Positions 36,276-45,620 of a DNA stretch of 64,000 bases are shown here, piece after piece. The stretch lies in assembly GCF_002806995.1 (NCBI RefSeq), contig NZ_NIHE01000003.1, positions 1 to 64,000 on the forward strand. The letters are read 5' to 3'. Below the pieces are notes generated by a model. It was not told the DNA's origin, ran no database searches, and saw only the letters and a list, made by a program, of their open reading frames with translations. This stretch comes from Confluentibacter lentus. Its GTDB lineage: Bacteria > Bacteroidota > Bacteroidia > Flavobacteriales > Flavobacteriaceae. The first letter of the stretch is position 1, and the number at the start of each line of letters is the position of its first letter. The position numbers and the translations under genes are program-made.

Positions 36276-37031
36276 TCTTCTTTGCAAACTTGAGAGAAGA
36301 CTTTGATAATTCTCTAAACTGTTGTATTAAAAAAAAAAATTATTGAAAACCTAAAACGGTTGTTGTTAAAAGTATTTTATAAAAATTCAATAGGTATAAA
36401 TCCTTATATCTAAATGTCCTACAATCCTTATTAAATAATATAATTAAAACGATATGTCCTTTATGGCAATAAAAGTCTTTAAAGTATCATGACATATACC
36501 ATGGGCAATTTTTTCCAATCCAACAATTGTTTCAAGCTCAATTTGGAATTTATAATATAGAGTAAGAAAAAAATCATAATGCACAAAAAAAATAGAAAAT
36601 ATTGCGATATCCATTAAAAACACAATTCGGAATATGTGTCAAAAAAAAACTTTAAATTTTTTTTTAAAGAAAAAAAATTGTAAGTTCGATAAATCAAATG
36701 GTTATAAAAATTTCAAAAAAATAAGGAATGGTTAAAAAATTACTCTAAAAAAGCCCCTGAATTAATTAAAGATTAAGGGTTTTTTTATCAAAAAAATAGG
36801 GCTCAAAAGTAAACGTAAAGTTTTTTTTAATACATAATAATATCCAAGTTATTTTAAATCTTTTTTACCTATTTATTATAAAATCAGTATCAATAAAATT
36901 AACAGTCTTGTTATATAAGTTTTATGTATTGATTTTAACCTTTTCCTTTTTTTAGCAAATTCTAATTATCATTTAATATCAACTATTTATTAACTAAATT
37001 TTTATTAACTAATTTAAAAACAATTAAATCA
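36276..37031. other. 756-base AT-rich region upstream of susC
   Basis: It is very A/T-rich, with no open frame of coding character. It holds one isolated terminator-like hairpin (36748-36787) far from either gene, so a small RNA ending there, or the end of a long 3' UTR, is possible. I could not identify a -7 box for susC. Confidence 0.5.
36748..36787 (+). terminator. orphan terminator-like hairpin
   Basis: The arms AAAAAGCCCCTGAA and ATTAAGGGTTTTTT pair imperfectly (two G-U, one mismatch), followed by a T run. The nearest upstream gene end is about 470 bases away. Confidence 0.5.
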
Positions 37032-40000
37032 ATGGAGAGTAAATTTACAATTTATTGTAGTCCGAGGCGATTGATGCGAAACGCAATCATGCTTCGAACA
37101 ATTATGTTTAGTGTTATGATGCTTGGCGTATTTGGTTTTGCACAAGCGCAAACAGTTACTGGAAAAGTAACAGATGCTAACGGAGTGCCACTATTAGGTG
37201 TAAACGTTTTATTAAAAAACACGAGCACTGGTACTGTAACAGATTTTGATGGTCAATACCAACTACAAATTGGAGGACAAAGTAATGCAACTTTAACATT
37301 TTCATATATTGGTTATGAAACCAAGGATGTGGCTGTTGCAGGTAAAACAGTTATTAACGTAACGCTTGCTGAAAGCGCATCTGCTTTAGATGAGGTTGTG
37401 GTAACAGCACTAGGTATTAAGAAAGAAGCCAAAAAGTTGTCTTATTCAGTTGAAACTGTTCAAGTAGAGGATCTTCAAGCAAACAGAACCAATAATATTG
37501 GTTCTAGTATGATAGGTAAGGTTGCTGGTTTGGATATTTCACCACCATCTTCTGGTGCTGGTTCAAGTACAAAAATCCGTTTACGTGGTCAGGTTTCGTT
37601 CAATGGAGGAACCAACTCACCACTTATTGTCATCAATGGTCTTCCAATGGATCAAGGAAACCGTGGTGCCAGTGGGGGTAACACTCGTGACCGTGGTGAC
37701 AACATGACGAATTTTAACCCAGATGATATTGAGAGCATGACTGTATTGAAAGGAGCTACTGCGGCAGCGCTTTATGGCTCTAGAGCTCAGGCTGGTGCGA
37801 TTATCATTACAACTAAATCTGGTGCTAAAAATCAAGGTATTGGCGTAGAGTTAAGTTCGAGCTTTACTGCAAATACGGTTTTGGATTTTACAAATTTCCA
37901 AACAGAGTATGGTATAGGAGTTAATGGTGTTAGACCTGCAACTCAAGGACAAGCGCAAGGTCAAGGCCAGTTTTCATGGGGAGAAAGGCATGATGGTGTA
38001 CCAAGTGTTCAATTTGATGGTGTTTTAAGACCTTATTCAGCTTTAGGAGCAAATAGAATTAAAGAATTTTATAGAACTGGAAATGCCATGACTAATTCCA
38101 TTGCCTTATCTGGTGGTGGTGAAAAGGGAAGCTTTAGAGCATCATTTGCACATACTGAGTCAGAAGGTATAGATCCTATAAATACCTACCTTAGAAAAAT
38201 AGTTAATTTAGGATTAAATCAAAATATTACTGATAAGCTTAGTTTGTCTTTAAATATCAACTATACACACGAGAATAATAACAACCCGCCGCAAGTGGGA
38301 CAACAAGGGCAAGGTGCTCCTAACTTCTTATATAGAATGTCTCAAACCATTCCAACAAGTGCTTTTAGGGATAGTAATTATGACCCTGTTACCACTACAG
38401 AAAGACAAACTTCTGGGTTTCAAGGAACATTAATTAATCCATATTACTTATATGACCGAATCTTTTTTCTTGATACCAGAGATCGTTTATTAGGAACAGC
38501 AACTTTAAGGTATGAGTTTAATGATTGGTTGTATGCACAAGGGAGGATTAATTATGACCATTCAACTACTTTTAATGAGAGAAATAATCCAACAGGTGTT
38601 GGTACTAGTACGCCTCTTAATAATGCTCAAACAGGATTTGCAGGGTCTTATAATGTAGAGAATGGCACTGGAACCGATTTAAATGCCGATTTCTTATTAG
38701 GTGTAAACAAAGAATTTGATGATTTTTCAGTAGATGTGAGTGTGGGTGGTAACATTTTTAAAGTAAAGGATAAAAATGTGGGTGCTGGTGCAACAGATTT
38801 TATTATTAGAGACCTGTACTCTATTGGGAATGGGGTAGCCAACACACAATTTTTTAATTTTGGTAGAAGCCAAGTGAATTCCTTATATGCCTATGCGGAT
38901 TTAGGTTATAAAGACATTTTGTTTTTAAGTGCAACTGGTAGAAACGATTGGTATTCTGTATTAAATCCAGACCTTAATAGCTATTTTTATCCATCTGTAG
39001 GTGGTAGCTTTATTTTCTCGGAATTATTGGATTCCAGTTGGTTGACCTATGGTAAGTTAAGAGCTTCTTATGCAGACGTAGGTTCCGTGAATGGTGTTAC
39101 AGGACCGTTTAGTGGTGTATTAAATTATAGTATTAACAACAATGCTTTCGATGGGCAAAAAGTAGGTGGTGTTGCTGGTAATGGATCTCCAAATCCAAAC
39201 CTTAAGCCTTTTAGTGTATCTGAAAAGGAAATTGGTGTGGAATTAAGAATGTTTAAAAGCAGGGTAAACTTAGATGTTGCTCTTTATGAAAAAACAACTA
39301 CTGACCAAATTTTGTCAGTTGACATTTCACCATCAACTGGCTATACATCAACTCCGCAAAACTTAGCATCGCTGCAAAATCGTGGAGTGGAGATGTTATT
39401 GGACGTAACAGCAGTACAGACAGATAATTTTACCTGGAATAGTACGTTTAATGCTGCTTTTAATGAAAGTGAGGTATTAAAACTATCTCCAGTATCCGAT
39501 CAATTTTTAGTTGCTGAATACGGTGGTAACGAGTTTTTAGGAAGGTTATACTATCAAGTAGGTATGCCATTAAACCAATTAGCTGCTAGAACGTATTTAA
39601 GAGATGCTCAAGGACGTATTCAAGTTAATGCCAATGGAAGAGTTCTTGCCACACCTCCTAGTGACTATAGATATTTTGGTAGTGCACTTCCAACATGGAC
39701 AGGTGGTTGGACTAACACTTTTAAGTATAAAAACTTAAGTCTTTTAATTCATACGGATTTTAAAGCTGGTGGTAAAGTAATATCTTCAACAGCTTTAAAT
39801 GGTCTAAGACAAGGTTTCACACAAGCCTCTTTAGTAGGTCGTGATGGTTCAGTGCCAATTCCAGATGCGGTTATTCAAGGTACTGATACACCGGCAATAG
39901 CCCCTACAGGTGGTATTGGTGGTCTAGCAGGTTATTATGCGGATTTTAGGAATAACCAAATTGGTGATCCGTTCATCTTTAAATCGGATTTTATCAAATT

Positions 40001-40232
40001 AAGGACTATTGCATTAACGTATGATATGAGTGGTATTTTAAGAGATCAAAATAGCTTTATAAAAGGACTTACATTATCAGCAGCTTGCCGCAACGTAGCC
40101 ATTCTTTATAAAGATATACCAGATTTAGATCCTGAGGCTTTTGCGTCTTCTCAAGATTCAAGGGTAGGTTACGAACAAACCACATTGCCTACCACTCGAG
40201 ACTTTACTTTTACCGTAAATGTTAAATTTTAA
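37032..40232 (+). CDS. SusC/RagA-family TonB-linked outer membrane protein
   Basis: The 1066-residue TonB-dependent transporter imports a substrate delivered by its SusD partner. It has a signal peptide (cleavage near FAQAQ, residue 38), a carboxypeptidase-regulatory-like domain (VTGKVTDANGVPLLGVNVLLKNTSTGT segment, about 42-120), the TonB plug with the SusC signatures VVVTALGIKKE and MTVLKGATAAALYGSRA, and a C-terminal barrel ending in FTFTVNVKF. A start at an internal ATG (residue 17) would shorten the basic N-terminal region without loss. The susD gene is 15 bases downstream. Confidence 0.95.
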   Translation: MESKFTIYCSPRRLMRNAIMLRTIMFSVMMLGVFGFAQAQTVTGKVTDANGVPLLGVNVLLKNTSTGTVTDFDGQYQLQIGGQSNATLTFSYIGYETKDVAVAGKTVINVTLAESASALDEVVVTALGIKKEAKKLSYSVETVQVEDLQANRTNNIGSSMIGKVAGLDISPPSSGAGSSTKIRLRGQVSFNGGTNSPLIVINGLPMDQGNRGASGGNTRDRGDNMTNFNPDDIESMTVLKGATAAALYGSRAQAGAIIITTKSGAKNQGIGVELSSSFTANTVLDFTNFQTEYGIGVNGVRPATQGQAQGQGQFSWGERHDGVPSVQFDGVLRPYSALGANRIKEFYRTGNAMTNSIALSGGGEKGSFRASFAHTESEGIDPINTYLRKIVNLGLNQNITDKLSLSLNINYTHENNNNPPQVGQQGQGAPNFLYRMSQTIPTSAFRDSNYDPVTTTERQTSGFQGTLINPYYLYDRIFFLDTRDRLLGTATLRYEFNDWLYAQGRINYDHSTTFNERNNPTGVGTSTPLNNAQTGFAGSYNVENGTGTDLNADFLLGVNKEFDDFSVDVSVGGNIFKVKDKNVGAGATDFIIRDLYSIGNGVANTQFFNFGRSQVNSLYAYADLGYKDILFLSATGRNDWYSVLNPDLNSYFYPSVGGSFIFSELLDSSWLTYGKLRASYADVGSVNGVTGPFSGVLNYSINNNAFDGQKVGGVAGNGSPNPNLKPFSVSEKEIGVELRMFKSRVNLDVALYEKTTTDQILSVDISPSTGYTSTPQNLASLQNRGVEMLLDVTAVQTDNFTWNSTFNAAFNESEVLKLSPVSDQFLVAEYGGNEFLGRLYYQVGMPLNQLAARTYLRDAQGRIQVNANGRVLATPPSDYRYFGSALPTWTGGWTNTFKYKNLSLLIHTDFKAGGKVISSTALNGLRQGFTQASLVGRDGSVPIPDAVIQGTDTPAIAPTGGIGGLAGYYADFRNNQIGDPFIFKSDFIKLRTIALTYDMSGILRDQNSFIKGLTLSAACRNVAILYKDIPDLDPEAFASSQDSRVGYEQTTLPTTRDFTFTVNVKF

Positions 40233-40247
40233 AAAAAAAATATTTTT

Positions 40248-41786
40248 ATGAAAACAATAAGAAATATTATTATTACCTGTTGTGTCTTTATGGGGCTAAC
40301 AGCGTGTGATAAGGGTTTTGAAGAGCTTAACATAAACCCTTATGCCATAAACGATCTTGATGCTTCAATTATATTTGCTAGAACCCAAATTGATTTGAAT
40401 TTTGGATCTTGGGAAGGTGAAGCCACAATTGTTCAGTATTTTCAAAATGGTTATGATGAAGGTGCTACCGCCGGATTTCAATTCAATAGAAACAATAATA
40501 ATTTCAATGGAATACGTTGGAATAATTATTCTGGGGCTATTAAAAACCTAGTTCAAGCACTTCACAATACAGAAGGTGATGCAAGTAAAACGAACTTGAG
40601 AAGTATGATGCGTATTTGGAAAGCACTTATTTTTATGAATATGGTGGATACGCATGGTGATGTGCCTTACAGCGAAGCAGGCAGGGGCTATTTGGATGGT
40701 AATTTTACACCAAAGTATGATGATGATACTGCTATTTATGATGACCTATATAATGAAATAAAAGAGGCATCAGCTGCTTTAAATCCTTCAGGAGACATTG
40801 TTACTGCAGATCTTATTTATGATGGTAATATCACCAAATGGAAAAGAATGGCTAACTCGTTATTGTTAAGATTGGGCATGCGTTATTCTAAATTAAATCC
40901 GACAAAAGCTGCCAGTATAGCTTTAGAGGCATATAATGCCGGTGTGATGCAAACCAATGCTGATGATTGCGTGTTGTTCTACAATGCCTTATATACTAAT
41001 GGTATGAATGGTATTAGTAATAACAACCCACGTTTCTATTATCTTGAAAAGCCTTTAATTGATCAATTTAAGTTAACTAACGATCCTCGTTCAAGATTCA
41101 TAGCTGGGAAGTATCCTAACCCGAACAATGTATTAAATACCCCTCCAGATGTTACTCTAGCGAATCAACAAGGGTTTCCTGTTGGTTACAGTAATCTTAC
41201 TGTTGCTACTTCGCCAGGTGCGCCAGTTCCAGTTATAAAAGGAACGGGTATGGATTTTTCTCAACCAAATTATTTTGCTTTGTTTAGTCAGACATCTCCA
41301 CGATTTTTCATTACGAATTCCCAAACCAAATTACTATTAGCTGAAGCAGCTTTTAGAAATTGGATTCCTGGTAATGCACAGGCTTTGTATGAGGAAGGTA
41401 TTAGAGCAAGTATGGCGCAGTTTACACTTTACCCAGGTGGATATGGCCCCATTACTACTGCTGAACAAGATGCTTATATAGCAGATGCTGATGTTGCCTA
41501 TAATGCTACTGATGCTCTTAGGTTAATTAATACTGAGTATTGGGTATCTAACGTTAACAATCCATTAGAAGGATGGGCAAACTTTAGAAGAAGTGGTTTC
41601 CCTGGATTAACTCCAAATCCTTTAACTGGAGATCATCCTGTAGGAGGCTTTATACGTAGAGTGCCATATCCTACCCAAGAAAGTGGATCTAATCCAGATA
41701 ATTATCAAGCCGCTCGAGCTGCCATGGGAATCGCTGCTGATAATAGCAACGATATGGGTGTTAGAGTATTTTGGGATAATCCTTGA
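40248..41786 (+). CDS. SusD/RagB-family lipoprotein (SusD-like_2 type)
   Basis: The 512-residue outer-membrane lipoprotein has its signal at MGLTAC (Cys20), followed by DKGFEELNINPY, the typical SusD opening. TPR-like helices carry MRIWKALIFMNMVDTHGDVPYSEA and WKRMANSLLLRLGMRYS; the C-terminus has NTEYWVSNVNNPLEGWANFRRSG. It binds substrate at the cell surface and caps the SusC barrel. No glycosidase, sulfatase or protease gene accompanies the pair, so the nutrient cannot be read from context. A strong terminator closes the operon. Confidence 0.94.
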   Translation: MKTIRNIIITCCVFMGLTACDKGFEELNINPYAINDLDASIIFARTQIDLNFGSWEGEATIVQYFQNGYDEGATAGFQFNRNNNNFNGIRWNNYSGAIKNLVQALHNTEGDASKTNLRSMMRIWKALIFMNMVDTHGDVPYSEAGRGYLDGNFTPKYDDDTAIYDDLYNEIKEASAALNPSGDIVTADLIYDGNITKWKRMANSLLLRLGMRYSKLNPTKAASIALEAYNAGVMQTNADDCVLFYNALYTNGMNGISNNNPRFYYLEKPLIDQFKLTNDPRSRFIAGKYPNPNNVLNTPPDVTLANQQGFPVGYSNLTVATSPGAPVPVIKGTGMDFSQPNYFALFSQTSPRFFITNSQTKLLLAEAAFRNWIPGNAQALYEEGIRASMAQFTLYPGGYGPITTAEQDAYIADADVAYNATDALRLINTEYWVSNVNNPLEGWANFRRSGFPGLTPNPLTGDHPVGGFIRRVPYPTQESGSNPDNYQAARAAMGIAADNSNDMGVRVFWDNP

Positions 41787-41825
41787 TATCAATAACATTC
41801 TTTATAAAATTAAAGAATATATAAT

Positions 41826-41857
41826 AAAAGACCTTTCAAAAATTGAAAGGTCTTTTT
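41826..41857 (+). terminator. terminator of the susCD operon
   Basis: AAAAGACCTTTCAA pairs with TTGAAAGGTCTTTT around a 3-base loop, followed by T residues. Confidence 0.88.
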
Positions 41858-41885
41858 GTTTTCAATACAACTTGATTTTAGACAT

Positions 41886-41922
41886 AAAAAAACGGTTTAG
41901 AGTGAACTAAACCGTTTGTTTT
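41886..41922 (-). terminator. terminator downstream of tRNA-Met
   Basis: AAACGGTTTAG and CTAAACCGTTT form an 11-bp stem immediately after the tRNA 3' end (minus strand), with a U tract in that direction. Confidence 0.8.
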
Positions 41923-41939
41923 GAAATGATTCTGATTTG

Positions 41940-42013
41940 TAGCGAGAGGGGGGCACGATCCCCCGACCTCCGGGTTATGAATCCGACGCTCTAACCAGCT
42001 GAGCTACCTCGCC
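41940..42013 (-). tRNA. tRNA-Met (anticodon CAU)
   Basis: The minus-strand sequence folds into a 74-base cloverleaf: acceptor GGCGAGG/TCTCGCT with G-U at both ends, D-stem GCTC/GAGC, anticodon loop TTCATAA with CAT at 34-36, and T-stem GGGGG/CCCCC. CCA is not encoded. The D-stem and the acceptor start fit elongator tRNA-Met; a lysidine-modified tRNA-Ile cannot be excluded from the anticodon alone. Confidence 0.93.
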
Positions 42014-42026
42014 TAATTTAAGGCTG

Positions 42027-42057
42027 CAAATATAAAAACAATATTCATGCTTACAAA
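42027..42057 (-). promoter_or_regulatory. tRNA-Met promoter, near-ideal Bacteroidota form
   Basis: On the minus strand: TTTG (complement of 42054-42057), a 19-base spacer, TATATTTG (complement of 42027-42034). The spacing and both boxes match consensus exactly, 14 bases from the tRNA 5' end. Confidence 0.8.
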
Positions 42058-42144
42058 CTTTACTCATGTAAAATATTTTTAAAAATAATTGTTAATCTTA
42101 CCAATTAATGTATATATTGAGCACCGTAAACATTTAAATTACTT

Positions 42145-42534
42145 ATGGACGAAAAAATTAGATTTGATATTGAGTTCCCAATACATGCCTCTCCTCAACT
42201 GTTATACCAATACATATCTACGCCTTCTGGATTGTCTGAATGGTTTTCAGACAACGTAAACTCTAGAGGTGAGTTATTTACCTTTATTTGGGATGATAGT
42301 GAAGAACAAGCCAAATTGCTAAGCAAAAAAAGTGATGAACGTGTTAAATTTAGATGGGTTGCAGATGAAGATGATAAGGCTGTGTTTTTTGAAATTAAAA
42401 TCCAAGTGGATGAAATCACAAAAGATGTATCTATTATTGTAACCGATTTTGCAGAAGAAGATGAAGTTGATCAAGCAAAAATGCTTTGGGAAAATCAAAT
42501 TTCAAGTTTAAAACAAGTATTAGGCTCGGCTTAA
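42145..42534 (+). CDS. START-like/SRPBCC domain protein
   Basis: The 129-residue protein has the AHSA1/START-like helix-grip outline: FPIHASPQLLYQYISTPSGLSEWFSDNV at the N-terminus, central beta strands, and a long C-terminal helix (DEVDQAKMLWENQISSLKQVL). It is small, acidic and cytoplasmic. The ligand is unknown. It is followed by a terminator whose stem overlaps the promoter of the next gene. Confidence 0.8.
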   Translation: MDEKIRFDIEFPIHASPQLLYQYISTPSGLSEWFSDNVNSRGELFTFIWDDSEEQAKLLSKKSDERVKFRWVADEDDKAVFFEIKIQVDEITKDVSIIVTDFAEEDEVDQAKMLWENQISSLKQVLGSA

Positions 42535-42558
42535 TTCCAGCAAAAGGAATATAAATTA

Positions 42559-42566
42559 TATATTTG
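42559..42566 (+). promoter_or_regulatory. -7 box of the class IV aminotransferase gene
   Basis: TATATTTG matches TAnnTTTG. Transcription would start near 42573, inside the left arm of the terminator of the preceding gene. No -33 box is evident. Confidence 0.45.
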
Positions 42567-42604
42567 CTCTATTCCAAAAAAAAACTAAGGAATAGGGCTT
42601 TTTT
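42566..42604 (+). terminator. terminator abutting the next start codon
   Basis: GCTCTATTCC (42566-42575) pairs with GGAATAGGGC (42589-42598, one G-U), followed by six T. The next base starts the ATG at 42605. Confidence 0.75.
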
Positions 42605-43441
42605 ATGATTAATTTTAATGGCACAGCTGTAGAAGAAACGAACATATTATCCATAAATAACAGAGGCTACACTTACGGTGATGCCCTTTTTGAAACCATC
42701 AAAGTTTCTAAAGATAAAATATTGTTTTGGGAAGATCATTATTTCAGGTTGATGGCTTCCATGCGTATCATGAGAATGGAGATTCCCATGAATTTTACTA
42801 TGGAATTTCTGGAGAACCAAATATTTAAAACTTTAGAAGCTAATAATCTAAAAGATACTTCAGCCAGAGTTAAATTGCTTATTCATAGAAATGAAGGCGG
42901 ATTGTATTTGCCAAACACCAATATCATTAGTTTTATAATCACTGCCAAGCCACTTGAAAATCAATTCTATGGAATTAAGGACGATGTGTATGAAGTGGAT
43001 TTATTCAAAGATTATTTTATAGCACCTGGTTTGTTATCTACTTTAAAAACAAACAATAAAGCTTTAAATGTCATTGCTAGTATCTATGCCAAGGAAAATA
43101 AATTGCAAAACTGCTTGCTTTTAAATACCGATAAACAAGTTGTAGAGGCTTTGAATGGCAATATTTTTCTTGTAAAAGGGAATACGATAAAAACACCACC
43201 CATTTTAGATGGTTGTTTAAAAGGAATCATGCGGAAACAAGTTATGGCGATTGTAAAAAGTATGCCTGAATATGTTTTAGAAGAAACGTCCATATCGCCT
43301 TTTGAACTTCAACAGGCCGATGAATTATTCATTACGAACGTGATTGTAGGCATTCAACCTATAACGAAATATAGAAAAAAAGCATTTGTAAAGGATGTGT
43401 CAACAATGCTTTTAAATCTCTTAAATGAAAAAATAAGTTGA
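42605..43441 (+). CDS. class IV aminotransferase (PabC/IlvE fold)
   Basis: The 278-residue PLP enzyme of fold type IV has SINNRGYTYGDALFETIKV near the N-terminus, an LKTNNKALNVIAS segment carrying the PLP lysine (about residue 143-150) and ELQQADELFITNVIVGIQPI near the C-terminus. Members are aminodeoxychorismate lyases (folate), D-amino-acid or branched-chain aminotransferases; the length and gene position most resemble the PabC-like group, but no pabA/B is near. The coding region begins directly after a terminator's T tract. Confidence 0.85.
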   Translation: MINFNGTAVEETNILSINNRGYTYGDALFETIKVSKDKILFWEDHYFRLMASMRIMRMEIPMNFTMEFLENQIFKTLEANNLKDTSARVKLLIHRNEGGLYLPNTNIISFIITAKPLENQFYGIKDDVYEVDLFKDYFIAPGLLSTLKTNNKALNVIASIYAKENKLQNCLLLNTDKQVVEALNGNIFLVKGNTIKTPPILDGCLKGIMRKQVMAIVKSMPEYVLEETSISPFELQQADELFITNVIVGIQPITKYRKKAFVKDVSTMLLNLLNEKIS

Positions 43442-43442
43442 A

Positions 43443-44003
43443 TTAATTGTAATTCGGATTTTCTGGAGCATTGGACCAAATACTGTATTCGCCACCAAAC
43501 TCCAGCATTTTTTCTTTCCAAAAAGATTCGTAGTCCTTGGCAATAATATCTTTTTTATAAATGTTTTCGGTGACTAGCCAAGAGTTTGTTTTCAATTCAT
43601 TTTCCAATTGATTCACCTCCCAACCAGAATATCCTAAAAAGAATCGAATATCCGTTTCCTTGATTTCATTGTTGGCAATAAGTTCGGCTACATTATTAAA
43701 ATCGCCTCCCCAAAATACTCCCAATGAAATTTCAACACTATTTGGGATTAATTCTGGAACTTTATGTATAAAATATAAATTATCTTGCTCAACGGGCCCT
43801 CCATTGTAGACTTTAAAAGGCGCTTCAATTTCAGGCACTAAATCACTAATGTTATATTCTAAAGGTTTGTTAAGTATAAATCCAATAGAACCTTCTTCAT
43901 TGTGGTCTGCTAAAAGAATTATGGAGCGATTGAAAGAGGAATCGCCTAGAATGGTAGGTTCGGCGATTAACAGGTTACCTCTTTTAGGTTTAATAGTTAT
44001 CAT
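43443..44003 (-). CDS. YqgE/AlgH family protein
   Basis: The 186-residue cytoplasmic protein has the UPF0301 pattern: GNLLIAEPTILGDSSFNRSIILL, GSIGFILNKPL, YNGGPVEQDNLYFIH and FFLGYSGWEVNQLENEL. AlgH-type proteins are of uncertain function, with redox or regulatory roles proposed. It converges with the aminotransferase gene, one base between the two stop codons. Confidence 0.92.
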   Translation of the reverse strand: MITIKPKRGNLLIAEPTILGDSSFNRSIILLADHNEEGSIGFILNKPLEYNISDLVPEIEAPFKVYNGGPVEQDNLYFIHKVPELIPNSVEISLGVFWGGDFNNVAELIANNEIKETDIRFFLGYSGWEVNQLENELKTNSWLVTENIYKKDIIAKDYESFWKEKMLEFGGEYSIWSNAPENPNYN

Positions 44004-44073
44004 GCCATTAATTTTTTTTAATTAAATCTAGCATATATTTATTAAAAAAACAACAAGGAATGGATTAAAATAA

Positions 44074-44103
44074 AAAAAGCCTTCTAAAGTATAGAAAGCT
44101 TAT
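44074..44103 (-). terminator. terminator of the HU gene
   Basis: On the minus strand AAGCTTTCTA pairs with TAGAAGGCTT, then a T run. It lies 24 bases after the HU stop codon. Confidence 0.75.
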
Positions 44104-44126
44104 TTACATATTAAAGAGGTAAACAA

Positions 44127-44399
44127 TTAGTTTACAGCGTTTGATAAATCTGCACCAGCTTTAAACTTAACAACGTTTTTAGCTTTAATTTTGATAGTAG
44201 CACCAGTTTGAGGATTTCTTCCTTCTCTTGCAGCTCTTTTAGAAACTGACCAAGAACCAAATCCAACTAAAGATACTCTTTTGCCTTTTTGTAAAGCACC
44301 TTCGATATCAATTAATAAAGAATCTAAAGCTTTTTTTGCAGCTGCTTTAGTGATTCCAGCATTTTCTGCCATTCCGTCGATTAAATCTGTTTTGTTCAT
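44127..44399 (-). CDS. hup: HU-family histone-like DNA-binding protein
   Basis: The 90-residue protein starts MNKTDLIDGMAENAG at the ATG 44399. It has the HU core GRNPQTGATIKIKA with the DNA-bending proline arm and the VSLVGFGSW dimer segment. HU dimers bend and compact DNA. An upstream in-frame extension would run through the promoter described next and is not real. Confidence 0.96.
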   Translation of the reverse strand: MNKTDLIDGMAENAGITKAAAKKALDSLLIDIEGALQKGKRVSLVGFGSWSVSKRAAREGRNPQTGATIKIKAKNVVKFKAGADLSNAVN

Positions 44400-44452
44400 A
44401 ATATAAAGTTTAATTATTAATAAAAGGTTAAACGTTTTGTTAAATCCTATTA

Positions 44453-44483
44453 CAAATTTATACGGATTATGCAATCTTGCAAG
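44453..44483 (-). promoter_or_regulatory. HU gene promoter
   Basis: On the minus strand: CTTG (complement of 44480-44483), 19-base spacer, TAAATTTG (complement of 44453-44460), a strong -33/-7 pair. The leader is about 45 bases. Confidence 0.7.
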
Positions 44484-44586
44484 TAATAACGTGGTAAATC
44501 CATATTATTGTTGATAACTTAATTTATTTGTTAATAAAGGCAGGTTATTTCATCGATTAATTGAAAATGTCAATGATACTAAGGGC

Positions 44587-45534
44587 TTAGAGCATTTTTG
44601 CATCTGCTTCAAATTTATAACCATTTAAAAATGATTTGATGTCCATCGTGCGTTTTCCAGGAAGTTTAATCTCTTTAATAATGATGTATCCATTTTCAAC
44701 AGCTACTTTTAATTCATTTTTGGTTGAAACAATACTCCCTATGCTTTTGGAATGATGGGCGATTTCTTTTTCGGCTTTATAAATTTTCACATCCAGTTCA
44801 TCAGTTCCATTAATTAATGTACACCAAGCGGCGGGATACGGACTCAATCCACGAATATGGTTGTAAATACTGTCTAGGGAACCATTCCAATCTATTTTAC
44901 AGTTGTCCCTGTCCAGTTTATAAGCGGTTTTTATATTTGCTGGATCTTTTTGTGGAACGGTTTCTGGCTGTCCTTTTTCAATCAACGCAACTGTTTTTAA
45001 AACCAATTGACTGCCCAATTCCATCAATTTATCGTGTAAACTCCCTGCATGTTCTTCGAAATCTATTTGTATTTCTTCTTGAAGAATCATATCCCCAGTA
45101 TCAATTTTATCATCTATAAAAAAGGTAGAGACCCCTGTTTTTATTTCCCCATTAATAATCGCCCAATTAATAGGTGCTGCACCTCTGTAATTAGGCAATA
45201 ATGAGGCATGTAAATTAAAAGTACCATATTCTGGCATCTTCCAAACGGCTTCGGGCAACATTCTAAAAGCGACCACAATTTGCAGATTGGCGTTTAAGGA
45301 TTTCAATTCCTGTAAAAAAGCTTCGTTTTTTAAATTAGTTGGTTGTAAAATTTTTAGGTTCTGCGATGCAGCATATTGTTTCACGGCACTTTCACTAAGC
45401 TTTTGTCCGCGACCCGCTGGTTTATCGGGCGCCGTTATAACGCCGACTACATGATAATGGTTTTCGACCAAGGCTTTTAAAGTCGCTACGGCGAAATCGG
45501 GCGTGCCCATAAATACAATCCTTAAATTTTTCAT
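44587..45534 (-). CDS. fmt: methionyl-tRNA formyltransferase
   Basis: Fmt formylates initiator Met-tRNA with 10-formyltetrahydrofolate. The 315-residue protein starts LRIVFMGTPDFAVATL and shows the catalytic NLHASLLPNYRGAAPINWAI (Asn-His) and DKIDTGDMIL (Asp), then the C-terminal tRNA-binding domain (residues about 205-315, with LSPYPAAWC). I start at the ATG at 45534, next to the Rossmann strand; an ATG 13 codons upstream is less likely. Other translation genes (def, rsmB) are not adjacent; recQ lies upstream on the same strand. Confidence 0.96.
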   Translation of the reverse strand: MKNLRIVFMGTPDFAVATLKALVENHYHVVGVITAPDKPAGRGQKLSESAVKQYAASQNLKILQPTNLKNEAFLQELKSLNANLQIVVAFRMLPEAVWKMPEYGTFNLHASLLPNYRGAAPINWAIINGEIKTGVSTFFIDDKIDTGDMILQEEIQIDFEEHAGSLHDKLMELGSQLVLKTVALIEKGQPETVPQKDPANIKTAYKLDRDNCKIDWNGSLDSIYNHIRGLSPYPAAWCTLINGTDELDVKIYKAEKEIAHHSKSIGSIVSTKNELKVAVENGYIIIKEIKLPGKRTMDIKSFLNGYKFEADAKML

Positions 45535-45620
45535 CTGTTGGTATTTTATTGTTTTTTTAATGGTCAGAAGCAATTCGCATATTATAATCCCAAAAAAGAC
45601 AAATATTTTGGAAGCTCATT

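Noticed and set aside
41940-42013. tRNA-Ile with CAU anticodon (lysidine type)
   Set aside because: The anticodon alone cannot separate it from Met; the overall sequence looks like the Bacteroidota elongator tRNA-Met, so Met was preferred.
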